Shown here: positions 33,846 through 45,694 of the stretch, one piece after another
How the letters are laid out: every line of letters starts with the position of its first letter
Numbering within the stretch: the stretch's first letter is position 1
Assembly: GCA_003008705.1 (NCBI GenBank)
Contig: PDUO01000002.1
Coordinates: forward strand, 328,898 to 392,897
Direction: 5' to 3'
Length of the DNA stretch: 64,000 nucleotides
Source: Pezicula radicicola
Taxonomy: Eukaryota > Ascomycota > Leotiomycetes > Helotiales > Dermateaceae
Program-made: the position numbers and the translations under genes
The notes under the pieces: generated by a model
Told to the model about the DNA's origin: nothing
Databases searched by the model: none
The model's input: the letters and a program-made list of their open reading frames with translations, nothing else

Positions 33846-35253
33846 ATGGGTTCCATTGGGAATGCTTGGAGAGAGTTGGACGTTGCCGTTATTGGAGGTA
33901 AGAACCCATTGTTCAGTGTCTTTAAAGACCTCATCACTGACAATACTATCCACAGGTGGAATCGGAGGACTAGCAGCAGCCACATCACTCAGACAAGCCG
34001 GACACCGAGTTACCATCTATGAACGCGCAGACTTTGCCGGTGAGGTGGGAGCGTCAATTAGCTGTGCAGCAAATGGAACGCGATGGCTGCATGATTGGAA
34101 TGTGAACGTACCTATAGGCCGACCTGTCGTTCTGCAGAAGCTCATAAAACATGATTGGAAAACGGGAGAGGTTCAGAATGTGTATGATCTCGGTGATTAC
34201 GCGGACAGATGGGGATATGTGAGTTATATGAAATAAGAATGCCAAGTAGGGTGCTGATAAAGACTTTAGGTCTACAACATGTTCCACAGAGTTAACATGC
34301 ATGAGATGTTGATGGACTCAGCATGCGGCGAGTCACATAGTGGCATTCCTGCAATTCTCAAGGTCAACCACCGCTGCGAGGCAATTGACCACGAAGCCGG
34401 CGTAATTACATTTGCAAATGGCGTCAAGGCGAAGCATGATTTGATCATTGGTGCTGACGGTATCGGCTCGCAAGTACGAGCAACCCTCGGTGTTATTCCA
34501 GACAGAGTGCAATCTACTTCAACCTGTTATCACTGCATCATCGAAACTTCGGACGTACGCAAGCTTGGTCTCCACGACTTGTCGCCAAATAGCGCTATTG
34601 AGTTCTGGGGAGGAGAAGGAATTGAGAAGATTGTCTTTTCGCCTTGCCGTGACGGCGAGATCCACTCATTCTATTGCTTCTTCCCGACAGAGAAGAGCGA
34701 CCACGCAGGTGAAGGATGGAACCACTCAGTTAGCGTCGAGTCTTTACTTGCGCCATTTCAAGATCTTGACCCAGAGCTCTTGGCCTTGTTCAAAAACTCA
34801 ACCGATATCAAGCCTTGGAGATTGTTTGTCCACCAGCCTTACCCACGCTGGCAGCAAGGCGCTACGTGTATTCTAGGCGATGCGGCACATCCCATGCTCC
34901 CAGATCAGAGCCAAGGTGCTTGCCAGGCACTCGAGGATGCTGGAGCACTTGGTATAATTTTCAGCAACAAGTACGATTTTGCAAGTAATCACTCAGAGAT
35001 TAGCAAGGGCCTTCGAATTTATGAGCAGGTGCGCAAGCCTCGTGCGTCGCGTGTTCAAGCTGCAAGTGCTAGAGCAAGAGTCAATATCAACGAGCGTATT
35101 GGATTCTCGAGCAATACAGGTAACCCTAATTACAAGGTCGCGGACGAGAAACAGAAGTTAACAATTGAGGAGATGAATGAGTATGATATGCTTTTGGATA
35201 TTCAGAGTAAGGTTTTGGCACAGGGTGCTACTGAGTCAAGGGCGAACTTGTGA
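33846..35253 (+). CDS. FAD-dependent aromatic monooxygenase (salicylate-hydroxylase type)
   Basis: A group A flavoprotein monooxygenase. Exons 33846-33897, 33956-34218, 34270-35253; 1299 nt, 432 residues, in phase. The first intron splits the dinucleotide-binding motif, read across the junction as VAVIGGGIGGLAAATSLRQA. The DG motif is LIIGADGIGSQVR and the second FAD motif is GDAAHPMLPDQSQGACQALE. There is no membrane anchor. The sequence resembles salicylate and 3-hydroxybenzoate hydroxylases rather than kynurenine 3-monooxygenase, which normally carries a C-terminal membrane region. In this cluster an attractive substrate is anthranilate or 3-hydroxyanthranilate released by kynureninase; that is inference from position only. 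The divergent promoter shared with formamidase supports a pathway role. Confidence 0.88.
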
Positions 35254-35663
35254 TTTTAGAACTCTTAGGCTGTTGCAAATACCCTTTTTATAACATTTAG
35301 TAGCGGGGCAAAAGCATAGGAGTTGGTTGTTAAATATACTCTTTACGGTCAATAATACCTCATTGAAAAGACGTTCTACCAACGTGACCAATTCAGACTT
35401 TAAGTTTGGATCGGCCAACTAACTCCGTTCCCAATCGATAAGAGCATCATATTACTAAGATAGCAAATACTCGTACGAAATAAATCACCGGTCCCAGAAT
35501 AATACTTATCTTCCTTCCCCAAAGCTCCATATGAGAGCAAGCTAGCAATTCCCGATGAGGCTTAGCTCCGCTTATCGTAAATCCCACCTTCAACCTCAAG
35601 CCCAAGCCCGTTCCTCCGCACCGTAAATAGCCTGTCGAAACTCAAACCAACAGGCATGTATCA
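35254..35663. promoter_or_regulatory. Upstream region of the cluster Zn2Cys6 gene
   Basis: 410 bp. Single TCCGTT (35424) and TCCGCA (35615) hexamers and nearby CCG triplets at 35608 and 35621 echo the arrays in the two enzyme promoters, which would allow autoregulation. This is weak evidence on its own. Confidence 0.4.
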
Positions 35664-38124
35664 ATGAGTGACTCCGACCTCTTCCTCGGCTTCATCGAAA
35701 GTGTTCATGTAGAGACATCCAGCATGTCGGGGACTGGGGAGAGGCCGGCCAAGAGAATTAGACAAGCCTGTGAGCCGTGTAGGTAAGAATTTCTCAGCCG
35801 CATCTAATCATCTTTTGTATTTCCGAGAAAGCGATAGCGCTGATAATAATGAAATAGGCGCAAGAAATCACGATGTCCTGGAGAAAAACCGACGTGTTCT
35901 CACTGTATGAGGTTGAGGCAGAATTGTGTGTATGCTGAGGAGCCGCCTCACAGTAGGAGGAGAGACCCGTATGGACCGCAGAGCCGGCTGGTTGAGTCGC
36001 AACATGCCCCACAGGCGCCTGCTCCAGCGCCTGGAAGCGACCCAAGATTAGTGAGTATTCATTGAAAACCCTCATGTCGCTTATTGGACTTGATAAAGAC
36101 TTAATTGCTGATCAATTTGTAATGTAGGAAGATCGGCTGAAGTTTGTCGAAGCAAAGCTATTAGAGGTGCTTTCTAACCAGGCGTCTACGTCGCAGAATA
36201 ATTCACGGCAGGTTTCATTCTCACCAGCTGCTGCTCAAACTCAAGCTCTACCGCCCCAGCCCGAATCAAGAACGCCTAGCACAATGAGACATCCTCTGCC
36301 AAATAGCAGGTACAAACCATCCCACTTCGTTTTGTTTATATCAAACTCATATACTGCAATAGTACTCTTCCGCCATGGGATATGGTTATATGGGCAGCGG
36401 AAAAGTATTTACTTTACTGTGACTGCCAACCACTTCCACTTTTCCATCGTGATAGTTTCATCCAAAGCATGGGTGAACGAGACCCCGAGGTTGTCTTTGC
36501 GATTCTGGCGTTAGCTGTCAGGTTCTCTGAAAACTCACCCTTTTATGGAGATCATGTTGAGCTTACAAGTGGCTATGTTGAGGCTTCTCGAACCATTATC
36601 ATGAAGAGTGTTTTTGAGGGAGAGGTTGAGCTTTCAACACTGCAGGCATTATGTTTACTAAGTCTCATCGACTTTTCAAGTGAGCGACCTCTTCCAGTAA
36701 CAAGTCAGAAAGAGTGGTTGCTGATTAATTTGACAGATGGAAACACCCGACGAGCGAGCATTCACAGCAGCTTGGCTATGAGTCTAGCGCACAATGCAGG
36801 TCTAACTTCAGAAAGTCCCCTCTATCTCACAGACAAAGTCCGTGAAGAGCGACGACGTTGTTTCTGGTCCCTTTTTCTTCTCAAAAGGCTGCATGGAGCC
36901 GATTTTAGCGTTCTAGACTTTTCAGGCGAAGAGAACTTTCCCTGGTATCCAGAGACAACAGGAAAACCTTCAAATACAGCAAGGATGGCTGATCGGCCGA
37001 GCCCTCCACGGTTAGATACCGATCCTCCAAGAGAGCACATGCAGGATAAAGGGGTCGTCGCGTATGCTATTCAATTGAGCGAAGTATGGTTCAAGACTAC
37101 TCGATATTCGAGGCGACGTGGAAAACCAAGCAATTTACCACCATGGTCTCCACAATCCGAGTATTCGATAATCCTAGCCGAACAAATGAACTTCGAGACC
37201 CGAATGCCCTACAAGCATCGCTTCAAACCTGCTGAGTTCTCAAAGAAATCTACTGAAGACCTACACACTAACAGGGATTATTGGGGTCCTTGGCTCTTCA
37301 TCCAGTTCCTGTACCATACTAATCTTTGTCTTCTCAACCATCCTCTCCTACTGTCCTTACGACTCCGCAATTTCAAATGTGTCATCCCCGAAATATTTCT
37401 TCAGCATACTTCTGATCTCATCACCTCACACGCAAGCTGGATTATCCACTTCATAGACATGGTACGAGCCAAGTCCTTCAAAGTCACCGACCCCTTCCTA
37501 AGCCACTGCGTTGCTATCGTCGCAACAATCTGCCTACAAGAAAGCTTCTCAGAAGACACCAAAATCCGATACGAGAAAGAAGCATCTTTCACAAAATGCC
37601 TAAACTTTATCCGAGACTTTGGTTCCCATTGGCCTCACGTCTCGCGAATGGCAGATAAACTCCAACGCCTAGGCGAAACCGTCTCTTCCACTTACTCCAC
37701 CAGTTCTCACTCACCACAAGCCCCAACCCGCTCCCTCCTCATAGACCTCGGTCAATTCTGGGAAATCCTCGAATACTCATCCTCATCCGAGATAACATCT
37801 TCATCAAGTCAACTCTTTGGCTCGTCCCTGGACTCGGGGATACGGCATCATACAGCTGAGATGGCTCATACCTCCGCCTTGCCTGAACCTACGAGAGTTG
37901 ATAGACAGGATTTCTCTGGTTCTGGAGCTACTACTACTGCCGGGAGCGAGGGAGGAAGTGGTGGGAGAACGGAAGGCCAGACTTCACAACCGGTGGTTAC
38001 GCCGTTGATGTTTAGCAATGATGAATTGGCTGTTTTGACGGAGAGTTTCTTTCATCAGAGACAACCTGGGGAGTTTGAAGGTGGGGCGAGTATGGAAGAT
38101 TGGTGGAATACTGGGAATCTGTAG
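35664..38124 (+). CDS. Zn2Cys6 transcription factor, probable kynurenine-cluster regulator
   Basis: Exons: 35664-35782, 35858-36050, 36128-36309, 36363-36679, 36737-38124; 2199 nt, 732 residues, in phase. The zinc cluster, CX2CX6CX6CX2CX6C, is interrupted by the first intron (CEPCR|RKKSRC...CSHCMRLRQNC). A Pro/Gln-rich linker and a short coiled-coil-like stretch (EDRLKFVEAKLLEVL) follow. The fungal TF domain begins near TLPPWDMVIWAAEKYLL and includes LSTLQALCLLSLIDFSNGNT and VREERRRCFWSLFLLKRLHG. The 57-bp intron 36680-36736 has no stop and is a multiple of three, so leaving it in would give a 751-residue variant. The tail is Ser/Gly/Thr-rich. It sits at the end of the cluster on the same strand as the hydroxylase, and regulating the TCCG-bearing promoters is the obvious hypothesis. 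Confidence 0.9.
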
Positions 38125-40762
38125 GATCTAACAGGTGCTTAGTTTGAAGTACAATTGGTCTTCTTGATGTAACTGGCGTTTAAATAAATATGATAATATC
38201 CAGCATGGTCCTACTTTATAAGACTATTTTAACCTGTACCCATCACACTATCTATCTCCAAATCCCACCGAAATGAGTTAAATGGCTCCAAAACTAGTCA
38301 TCAAGTATACACACAGATAGCATTAAAGAAAAACCAAACGCTAAGAACATGGAGTTTAAATTATTCACAAGTGTTTCTTGTAACGAAGAAGACCCCGTCG
38401 ACAAGTGGAGCAAAGAATAAAATTATAGCTAACATGCTTCAATATATATTTTGGTAGAGATATACTCTTTGTAAAGTTAATTCTTCGATTTCTTATAAAG
38501 TAGGAAATTATTATAAAAGTTGAAGTAACAAGAATTGTATATGACAACACTTTATAAATTAACAAAATCACTTCCCTCTTCTTTTTAAGTAAGAGAAAAG
38601 AGATCTATAGTAACTAGTTAATTATAATTATTTCTTCTGCGGTTTGACTATACTTATATGAGAATTCCTTGCTCTTTGTCTTTTGTGTTGCCCGGGTCCT
38701 ATAATAGTGGTTCCTGTTAGAGATGATTCCTATGAATGTTTTTAACTGAGAGAGTGTAGAAAGGAGAGTTTTGTAGGGAGGGGGGAGATTTGTTGAGGGT
38801 TTAGGTTTTGTAATGTTTGAGTATAATAGCTATTAAGTTGGGTATATTTATACTTCTTATAACTGATTAATTAAGGTAGAGGTCTGGGGAAGTATTGTAT
38901 TTTAAGATTAAGTATTCTATAAAGGTGTGTATAATGTTAAAAAGAAGCTTATTACCCATTAGTTCTTGGCAAGCCAAATCGCAAGTGACATCTCTTCTAT
39001 TATAATGCTTGCAAAGTGAGAAATTCTATCTTGCTTGATGTTTGATTAAGGCGAAATGTTCTCTACTCTACTTCCTCGCTTAATTCCTTCGATTACGGGG
39101 TAAAATAACCTACCTCGCCTGCTTCCGTAGGATGTTAATGCACCTTTCTAAAGGGTGGTGGAGTTTAATAGCAATTAAGTACTTGTTGCTTATCTGTGTA
39201 TTTATAAAATACTAGGAGATATCACCAGTATTCATGGGTTTATCTAAGCAGTTCTGAGCGTTTGACTTTAATAACGCATTGATAATGCTCTTCTGCGCAT
39301 ACGAGGGACTTAGGCGAGCCTCTAATAGCAACCCCACCCCTTTCTTGTTGTCACTTCTAAGCATGTTGTTATATTACTATTTTCTTTTCCCGTCTCTGTT
39401 TCCCTGCTATAAGGAAGCCTGTAGACCTTCAGCACTTAGAGGAGATTTTGTTAACGGCTATAGGATTCCTTGATGTTGTTACTTAAGTAAGAGGATAATT
39501 TAGAAAAAAGCTTTTGGTGCTGGTGCTGGGATTGCTGGGCTAATCGGTTCTTCGACTAGATTTTAGTAATAAAATCTGCTTAATAAGTCTATTAGAGACT
39601 TAGTAAGAGGAGCAGCGAATTGGACTTACTTATAAGTTGGCAGAAATCTAACGAGTTTTCTAATATCTTGCTAATATTTCGAATCTAAACACGTTTTTAA
39701 AAGTTGACACCTATGTGGATATTTGAAAGTGCTTTTCTGTATCTACATCTGCATTTAATACTTGTGTTAATTCTGCTAGAAAAAAAGTCTTAACTCCACT
39801 TTCTTGCAGATACCTCACTCAGTTATATCTTCGGCACCTTATCAATTGAAAATACTACTCGAGCAATACTACTCGAGCTTAGGACTCGTATAGAACATTC
39901 CAGGACTTTGTTAGTGTAAAGAACGTACTTGTAGACACTTGGCTGTAAATAGTATTGTAGCAAGCATGACCATCTTAGGGTTAGATGATAGATACTCTCT
40001 TTGCTTTCTGGAATGAAACTTTATATGCCTGAGAGATAGGTAGTAAGTATCATTCTAAAACATAAGGCACCAGACTCAAATACAAAGTATAGTTTAAAAC
40101 CCCTCTGCTCGTTTTTGTTGTCACTGTTAATACTGCTGTTATTAAAAGTTGTCTCTTCTCTGTCTTTGGCTTCTGGCTATAATGAAAACTCCTAATTCCT
40201 AGTACTTAGGAGCGAAACAATTTACGTTTTCGAATTCCTTGATGTTTCTACTCGAGAGGAGGCGCGAGAGTGTGCTTTGTAACCGATTGAGGCTGGCTAG
40301 GAAACAGATATTGGAACTTGAGGTTTTATTGTAATGGAGTAATAATCTGATAAGAAAAGTATCAACATTCTTTAGATCAGGTGAATGTTTCACGCTTAAG
40401 GAACTCACTTGATAACTGTAAACAGTTCAAGAACTTTGCAAACACAAATTTCGAGTCTGAAATTACTTCTTCTATAGGATGTCTTTATGCTACTCCATTA
40501 GATATGCTATTACAGGACACCGACGAAGGATTTATGCCCTTAGACAGTTAAATAGATAGGTAGTTAAGTCTCTACCTTATTTTCCAAACAATAACACAGT
40601 ATTACTCAAAACTCGTACTAATTATTGTTTACCTCGATATCTAAAATAATAATTTCCTGTTGTAAATCCTAATGCTGCTGTTAAGCAAGTTTTTTTGTTT
40701 CTCTTATACTCTGGTTTGCTACCTCCTCTCCCTCTATCGTCCCCAGCTCCTCCACAACTAAA
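38125..40762. other. 2.6-kb AT-rich stretch with decayed repeats
   Basis: No gene was recognised; the longest open frames are below 70 codons up to 40690. The AT-richness and TA-rich steps fit RIP-type decay. Two diverged copies of a segment are described separately. Confidence 0.5.
39340..40265. repeat. Two diverged copies of a roughly 160-bp segment, about 760 bp apart
   Basis: The segment from about 39340 (TTCTTGTTGTCACTT, then GTCTCTGTTTCCCTGCTATAA, AGCACTTAGAGGAG, ATTCCTTGATGTT) lines up by eye with the one from about 40108 (TTTTTGTTGTCACTG, then GTCTTTGGCTTCTGGCTATAA, AGTACTTAGGAGCG, ATTCCTTGATGTT). A third, weaker trace may begin near 40670. No ends or coding remains were found; it is possibly an old tandem duplication. 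Confidence 0.4.
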
Positions 40763-43700
40763 TCAGCCCCCTCTCTTCTCTATCCTCTCCCGCCACTGCT
40801 TTTCCAAAACCTCAATCCGCTTCGTACTAACTGCAAAAAGATCCCAGACCCAGCCTAGAGGAGTCCACTCAATAAGGAGCACTGCACAGACAGTTGCAGC
40901 TAGACTGAACAATCTCCTTGTCCAGATATTGAAAGCTAGTAATAGACTAATGACGATGACGACAAAGGATATTGGAACTAGAAAGTAGTAATGGATGTAA
41001 GTAAGTATTCTAATACTTCAAATAGTTCGCCGTTGGTTTGGGTTTGAGAATTAAGGAGGAGTAAGTGGAAGAAAACAAAAGGTGGCTTACGCATGATCCG
41101 GAGTTGATAGCTTAGAGACAGTGGATTGTCACCCCATTCGACGTTGTTCATACCGAAGAGACTAGTGAAAAAAGATAGCGGTAGGAATAGAATTGTGACA
41201 ATGGTAAATAACATCATTGTGCGACCTTGATTGACGGTCTGATCTGCTCTCTGAAGTGACTGAGCTGCTATCCGAAGTGCCAGCTCCGGGCCAATGATAT
41301 TAGCTTGCTGGAGTTTGAGGGCGAGCTGTTCTTCTAGCTACATATTTCATTAGTATCCCCGCACTTTGAGAGAATGCTTTTCCTTTGCGATGGGAGCTTT
41401 GAAACATGTTTCTTATTGGCTCATGCCAGTCTCTTTTCATATACACTAGTTTCGGCAGAGAAAGTCAAAGCTACGGCTGTTTGTGCAGAGAGCTGGTGAA
41501 GTATCAAGGGCAAGGAGATCAAACGCACCTGCCGAGCCGTATGTTTAGCGAGTCCCTCTAGCTCTTCAATCTCATCATTACGTTCTTTAATCTGGCCTAG
41601 TAGCCCCTCTGTTTTGGTCACAATTAGATGGTCCAAAGACCAAATTTCTCTGTTCATGTTCGCCTCGTTGCTGACCTTCTCCAACTCGCTTTTCAATGCT
41701 CTTACAACCTGCGATTGCTGAGTGAAGACCTGCGAGATCGCTTGAAGTTCCTCCATAACATCTTGTGATTCTCTTAACAGAGCTCTTTCGGGATTCATGC
41801 TCTGATATGCCCGGATATTTACTCCTGATAGCTGTGAGGAGCCTGAGTCTCGTCTCATTTGTGACCACAACATATCAAAGGCGATCTTTGTCATGCTTCG
41901 CTGCAAGGATTAACGAAATAAGCAAGTTGGTAAGAGTTAGCACAAGTTGGATATGAACTTACAAAATTGCTAATTGCTTCTGAGAATATTCTAATGACTT
42001 CTGGTCTCTCACCTGGAGGTTTAGTGCGGTCAAAAAAGACGCTTGAGCATTCATCGATAATGATTAAGGCTAGATCAAAGATCGAGTCGAGGCTGGCACC
42101 ATTTACTTTTTGGAATCGTTCATGCAAAGAACTAATAACATCAGAAGTATCAGTACCGTTTTGAGCCCATCGTTGAGGAAAGGCTGTAATGATCGTATCT
42201 TTAGTGCGATAAGAAGTTAGTACTAGATTTGTACGGCCTCTAGAATCCCGAGTTTCTTTTACAGATGACTTACTCTTGTCAAGCACCCACATCCACAGCT
42301 GGTCCACCATCATTATTTTTCTTCCCTGACCCTTTGTTGCCCTATAAATGACTTGGTCTTTGTCCTTAAGGGAAGTGTCCTCGGTGGTTCCGGAGTTGCT
42401 TTGGTCCAAGGTTCTTCGGATATGTAGTGGTGGATGCGCAAAAAGATAATCTCGAAGCATTCTCTCGTCAGCATAACTATTAATTTTAGTGGCAATCATT
42501 GCGATGCTTAGCAAATAAAGACCCAATTTTGTCGCTTTGATACCTGACCCACGGTATGGTTGGTACCTCACCGCTGGTGTGACTACTTGGCCAAACCTCT
42601 CTGGAACATCTTCTCTTCTGTTGGCCACGCGCGGCCTGGAAGAAGCATTTCGACTTTTGACCTCTTCTTGGATTATTTTGGACATTTTGTCTTGTTGAAA
42701 ACTTGTCTCCCAATGCAGGTAAGGCATGAAAAGAGCGAACCTCCGCCAGGGACCAAAGACATTAGAATCTATATCTTTCAGAATTTGTTATAAGCTTAAT
42801 TTCAACTTCTATGTGGATAAATAACACTTACTATAAGGAGAACTTAGGCAACGTGGGATAATATGACGGGAATGGACAATTTCCTTCTCGTAATGTGAAG
42901 GGCTCTTCCAGTATTTCCTGGCCAGCAACATTCCACTATCAATTGATGGCGTGTCTCTCTCATGACGAGAAATCTCCAGCGCTTTCTAGACGACTAATTT
43001 CAGTACAGGTGACTACAAATTACCGCATGAGAGAAACTTACCTCAACCCAGGCTAAATTGTTGGCAGGTAGGTGGACGTATCTAAGTTCAGATGAGCTTC
43101 TTAGTGAATATATGTGATTTTTTTCTTCCAACAGCTCTCCAACTGGAATCATCTTTCGTTCATACTCTAAAGTATCATCAACCTCGCTTCGGCGAAATTG
43201 CATTATATGTGCATTAAACCCACATCCAATATCGCGCGTTCGCTCTTCTCGCCATTGTGTCGCATCTTCGAGTGGAATAGATGATGCCACATCATCGACG
43301 GGCCAGTTATAGATAGCCTTTAAGATTCGCTCCTGGTTCTTGAAACTACCTTCCCGGAGATCATTTTGCTCTTCACCGACAATCTTGGAGCGTTGTCTTT
43401 CTTTCTGTAAAAGAAGCAAGTTTGTCTTTTGGTTCGATCTGGCTTCTGATCTCCATGCCTTGCGGTAGTCTCTGTGTCTTGAAGCAAACTCCTTGTTTGA
43501 AGGATCGACAAGAACTTGGTTTCGAAGTAAAGCGATTCTCTCCATCTTCTTGATAATGTCTTGCTGGCTAGTATCATCGAGGCTCTCAAGGAAATCGGAC
43601 CCTTTATTGCCATTACGATCTCTCATAGACATGTAAATATCTTGGTGCGTTGCGTCAGTGTACTGCGCATCCGAATGCCGATCATAAAACCAAGTCGGAT

Positions 43701-43773
43701 CTTTCTGCTCTCCAGAACTTCCAGAAGCATCTTCAAATGGCTGGCCCTCTGAGAGTTCGTAGTAATTATTCAT
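40763..43773 (-). CDS. CorA-like (Mg2+ transporter-like) membrane protein
   Basis: Exons read from the minus strand: 43773-43042, 42985-42832, 42774-41963, 41900-41529, 41337-41091, 40977-40763; 2532 nt, 843 residues, all phases consistent. A long cytosolic N-terminal part contains FALFMPYLHWETSFQQ, a motif I associate with this fungal CorA-like group. Helical segments follow (ALLRESQDVMEELQAISQVF, ERNDEIEELEGLAKHTARQ). The CorA core comes at the end: TIVTILFLPLSFFTSLFGMNN with the GMN signature at about residues 752-754, then SFVVIVISLLLAFNIW as second helix, with an additional hydrophobic stretch near FSLAATVCAVLLIEW. Whether such proteins transport Mg2+ is not established; in fungi they often sit among ankyrin and NLR-type genes, as here. 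The ATG at 43773 is chosen because the upstream frame is low-complexity. Confidence 0.82.
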
Positions 43774-45694
43774 GATGAAGTCGAAGTCTTTTTGTTTCGA
43801 ACGTGTTGTGGGGATCGTGTAAGGCTGCAGAAAAAAAAGAAAAGAAGGAAGGAGGCACTGCTTACACAGAAAGAGCACTAGGGCAGGGTATGAAATGCAA
43901 GTGGCTTAGCGAGCTGCCATCAGTCCAATTAGGTGTGTATAGTCGGAGGTTATACATCACTGCCATTTAATTTTAATTACTTTCTCGTCTTCTCCTTACT
44001 ACCACAATTAACAGAAACGATATACTGGGAGCTTCCATAAAATCTAGTCGAAGTACCTTTTCTATCTCGCTAAGCTTGGCACTAGCCGCGTTTAGCAACA
44101 GTAATAGGTAGCGAGAAGGCAGACCTTGTTTAATTTTAATATTTTGAGAAAAAGGTAGTTAGAGATCGCCTCGACTCATAGTTGTATGAGGCTCTGGAAT
44201 GAACTGACTTGGTATTTGACTATTGGTGGGTGTGGCTAAGCTAGAGTCTCTGCCTATCAACCTGCCTAGGCTGTGCAAGGCGAGCTGCAACAACCAAACT
44301 ACACGATTTACAACTTGACGATCTCACGAGAAGTCATATTTTAAACACGATTCTCTTGGTAATCTGCGACGAAACATGACCAACTTCTCTCCGCCTGTGG
44401 TTAGTTCGAGTCGCTGCTCTGCTTTGGCGCTGCTCACCATCACCTCACCCTCGGCCCAGGTTGCCCAGTCACGCTCCTACTCTTTATCCCAGTAACAAAT
44501 AATGATTTATTTATTAATTAGGTTGTGCCGTGCGATAGTTACCAATTCTATACGACTATATTCAGGGAGACCAAGTCGGCTTCCAAGAAGCTCAAATAAG
44601 AACCCCTCCATAGATCTCTCACACTCAGTTGTAGTACGATAACGGAGAATACTTGCGCTTGAAGGATAAATGTTCTGCGCATTAAAACTTTGAATACACC
44701 AAGTTTTAATATCAGAATCCGAACCACTTCAGTTTCTAATATACGAGTGAACAGTCAAGTCACGTTGCATATGGATACAAAGAGTGGCAGGAAAAGCCTC
44801 TTTACTTAAAGCCACTTTTAAAGCCACGTGACCTGGCTGCTCTTAGAAGCACATAAGCGCCTGCTGCTCACTCGTATTCATTCATCGGTTTCTTTTTAGT
44901 ACATGTGATTGTAATATTATAGCGATATAGAGCGAGCCTTTAGAACCCTTAGTAATCGCTTATTATAACTCGTAAGCAATCGCCTCAAATTGTTATTTGA
45001 TTGGCTTATTATTTTGCTATATTCAGTTTTGACGATTTCTAGAGTACTTTTATTCATCCCATTTCGTCGAATTAATTCGTTGATTTTGGACTTACCAAGT
45101 CAATCGCTATTATCAATATAAACGGTTTTAATATTGTCTTATTTCGTGCCTTGCCAGAGTGCAGCGCCTAACCCGGCACGCCCAGAGCAGTTTAGCCCAT
45201 ACGGCAACATCGAATTGCTCCTAATTTGTATGGGAAATGATGCTTTGGGGTGCCTGTTTACTGCCAACGCTCCCGTAATAGGGCTAACTAACTATGTACA
45301 TAGACTATAGGGAAGGTGGGTGGGAAAAACGAAGCTTTGGATGAAAATCGTGCTGTTGATGAAGAGAGGAAGATTATACTGGCGAGCAGTAAATTTGTAT
45401 GGGCCTTGCACTAAATTATGCTGCGGCAGAGCCCGACTCCACTCCTTCATAAAACAAGCACTTAAAAAATCTCAACTTTTTGGTGTTCTTATGTGGCCGA
45501 TTCCTAAAACTTACTAGTCCTGCGGACCGTGCTTGCTCGAGCTTCTCCTCATCTTTAACAATATCCTCCTAAGATAAGGACTAACGTATCATGATATACA
45601 GTAGCTCTCTAGTGCACCCGACAGTTGTTAGCTCTGAGTTCTAGCAGCTCGCTCTTCAGTCCTCCTGAGCCCATTCAACGACCCAACCAACAAG
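43774..45694. other. 1.9-kb divergent intergenic region
   Basis: AT-rich in most parts with one GC-richer patch at about 45150-45300. No ORF, tRNA or terminal repeats were recognised. It must contain the promoters of the CorA-like and esterase/ankyrin genes. Confidence 0.5.

Noticed and set aside
33846..35253. Naming the flavoenzyme kynurenine 3-monooxygenase because of its neighbours.
   Set aside because: The flavin motifs fit the salicylate-hydroxylase group better and the C-terminal membrane region is missing.
36382..38124. Taking the ATG at 36382 as the start of a 580-residue protein.
   Set aside because: Three upstream exons with the zinc cluster join in phase, and the preceding residues (TLPPWD) continue the domain.
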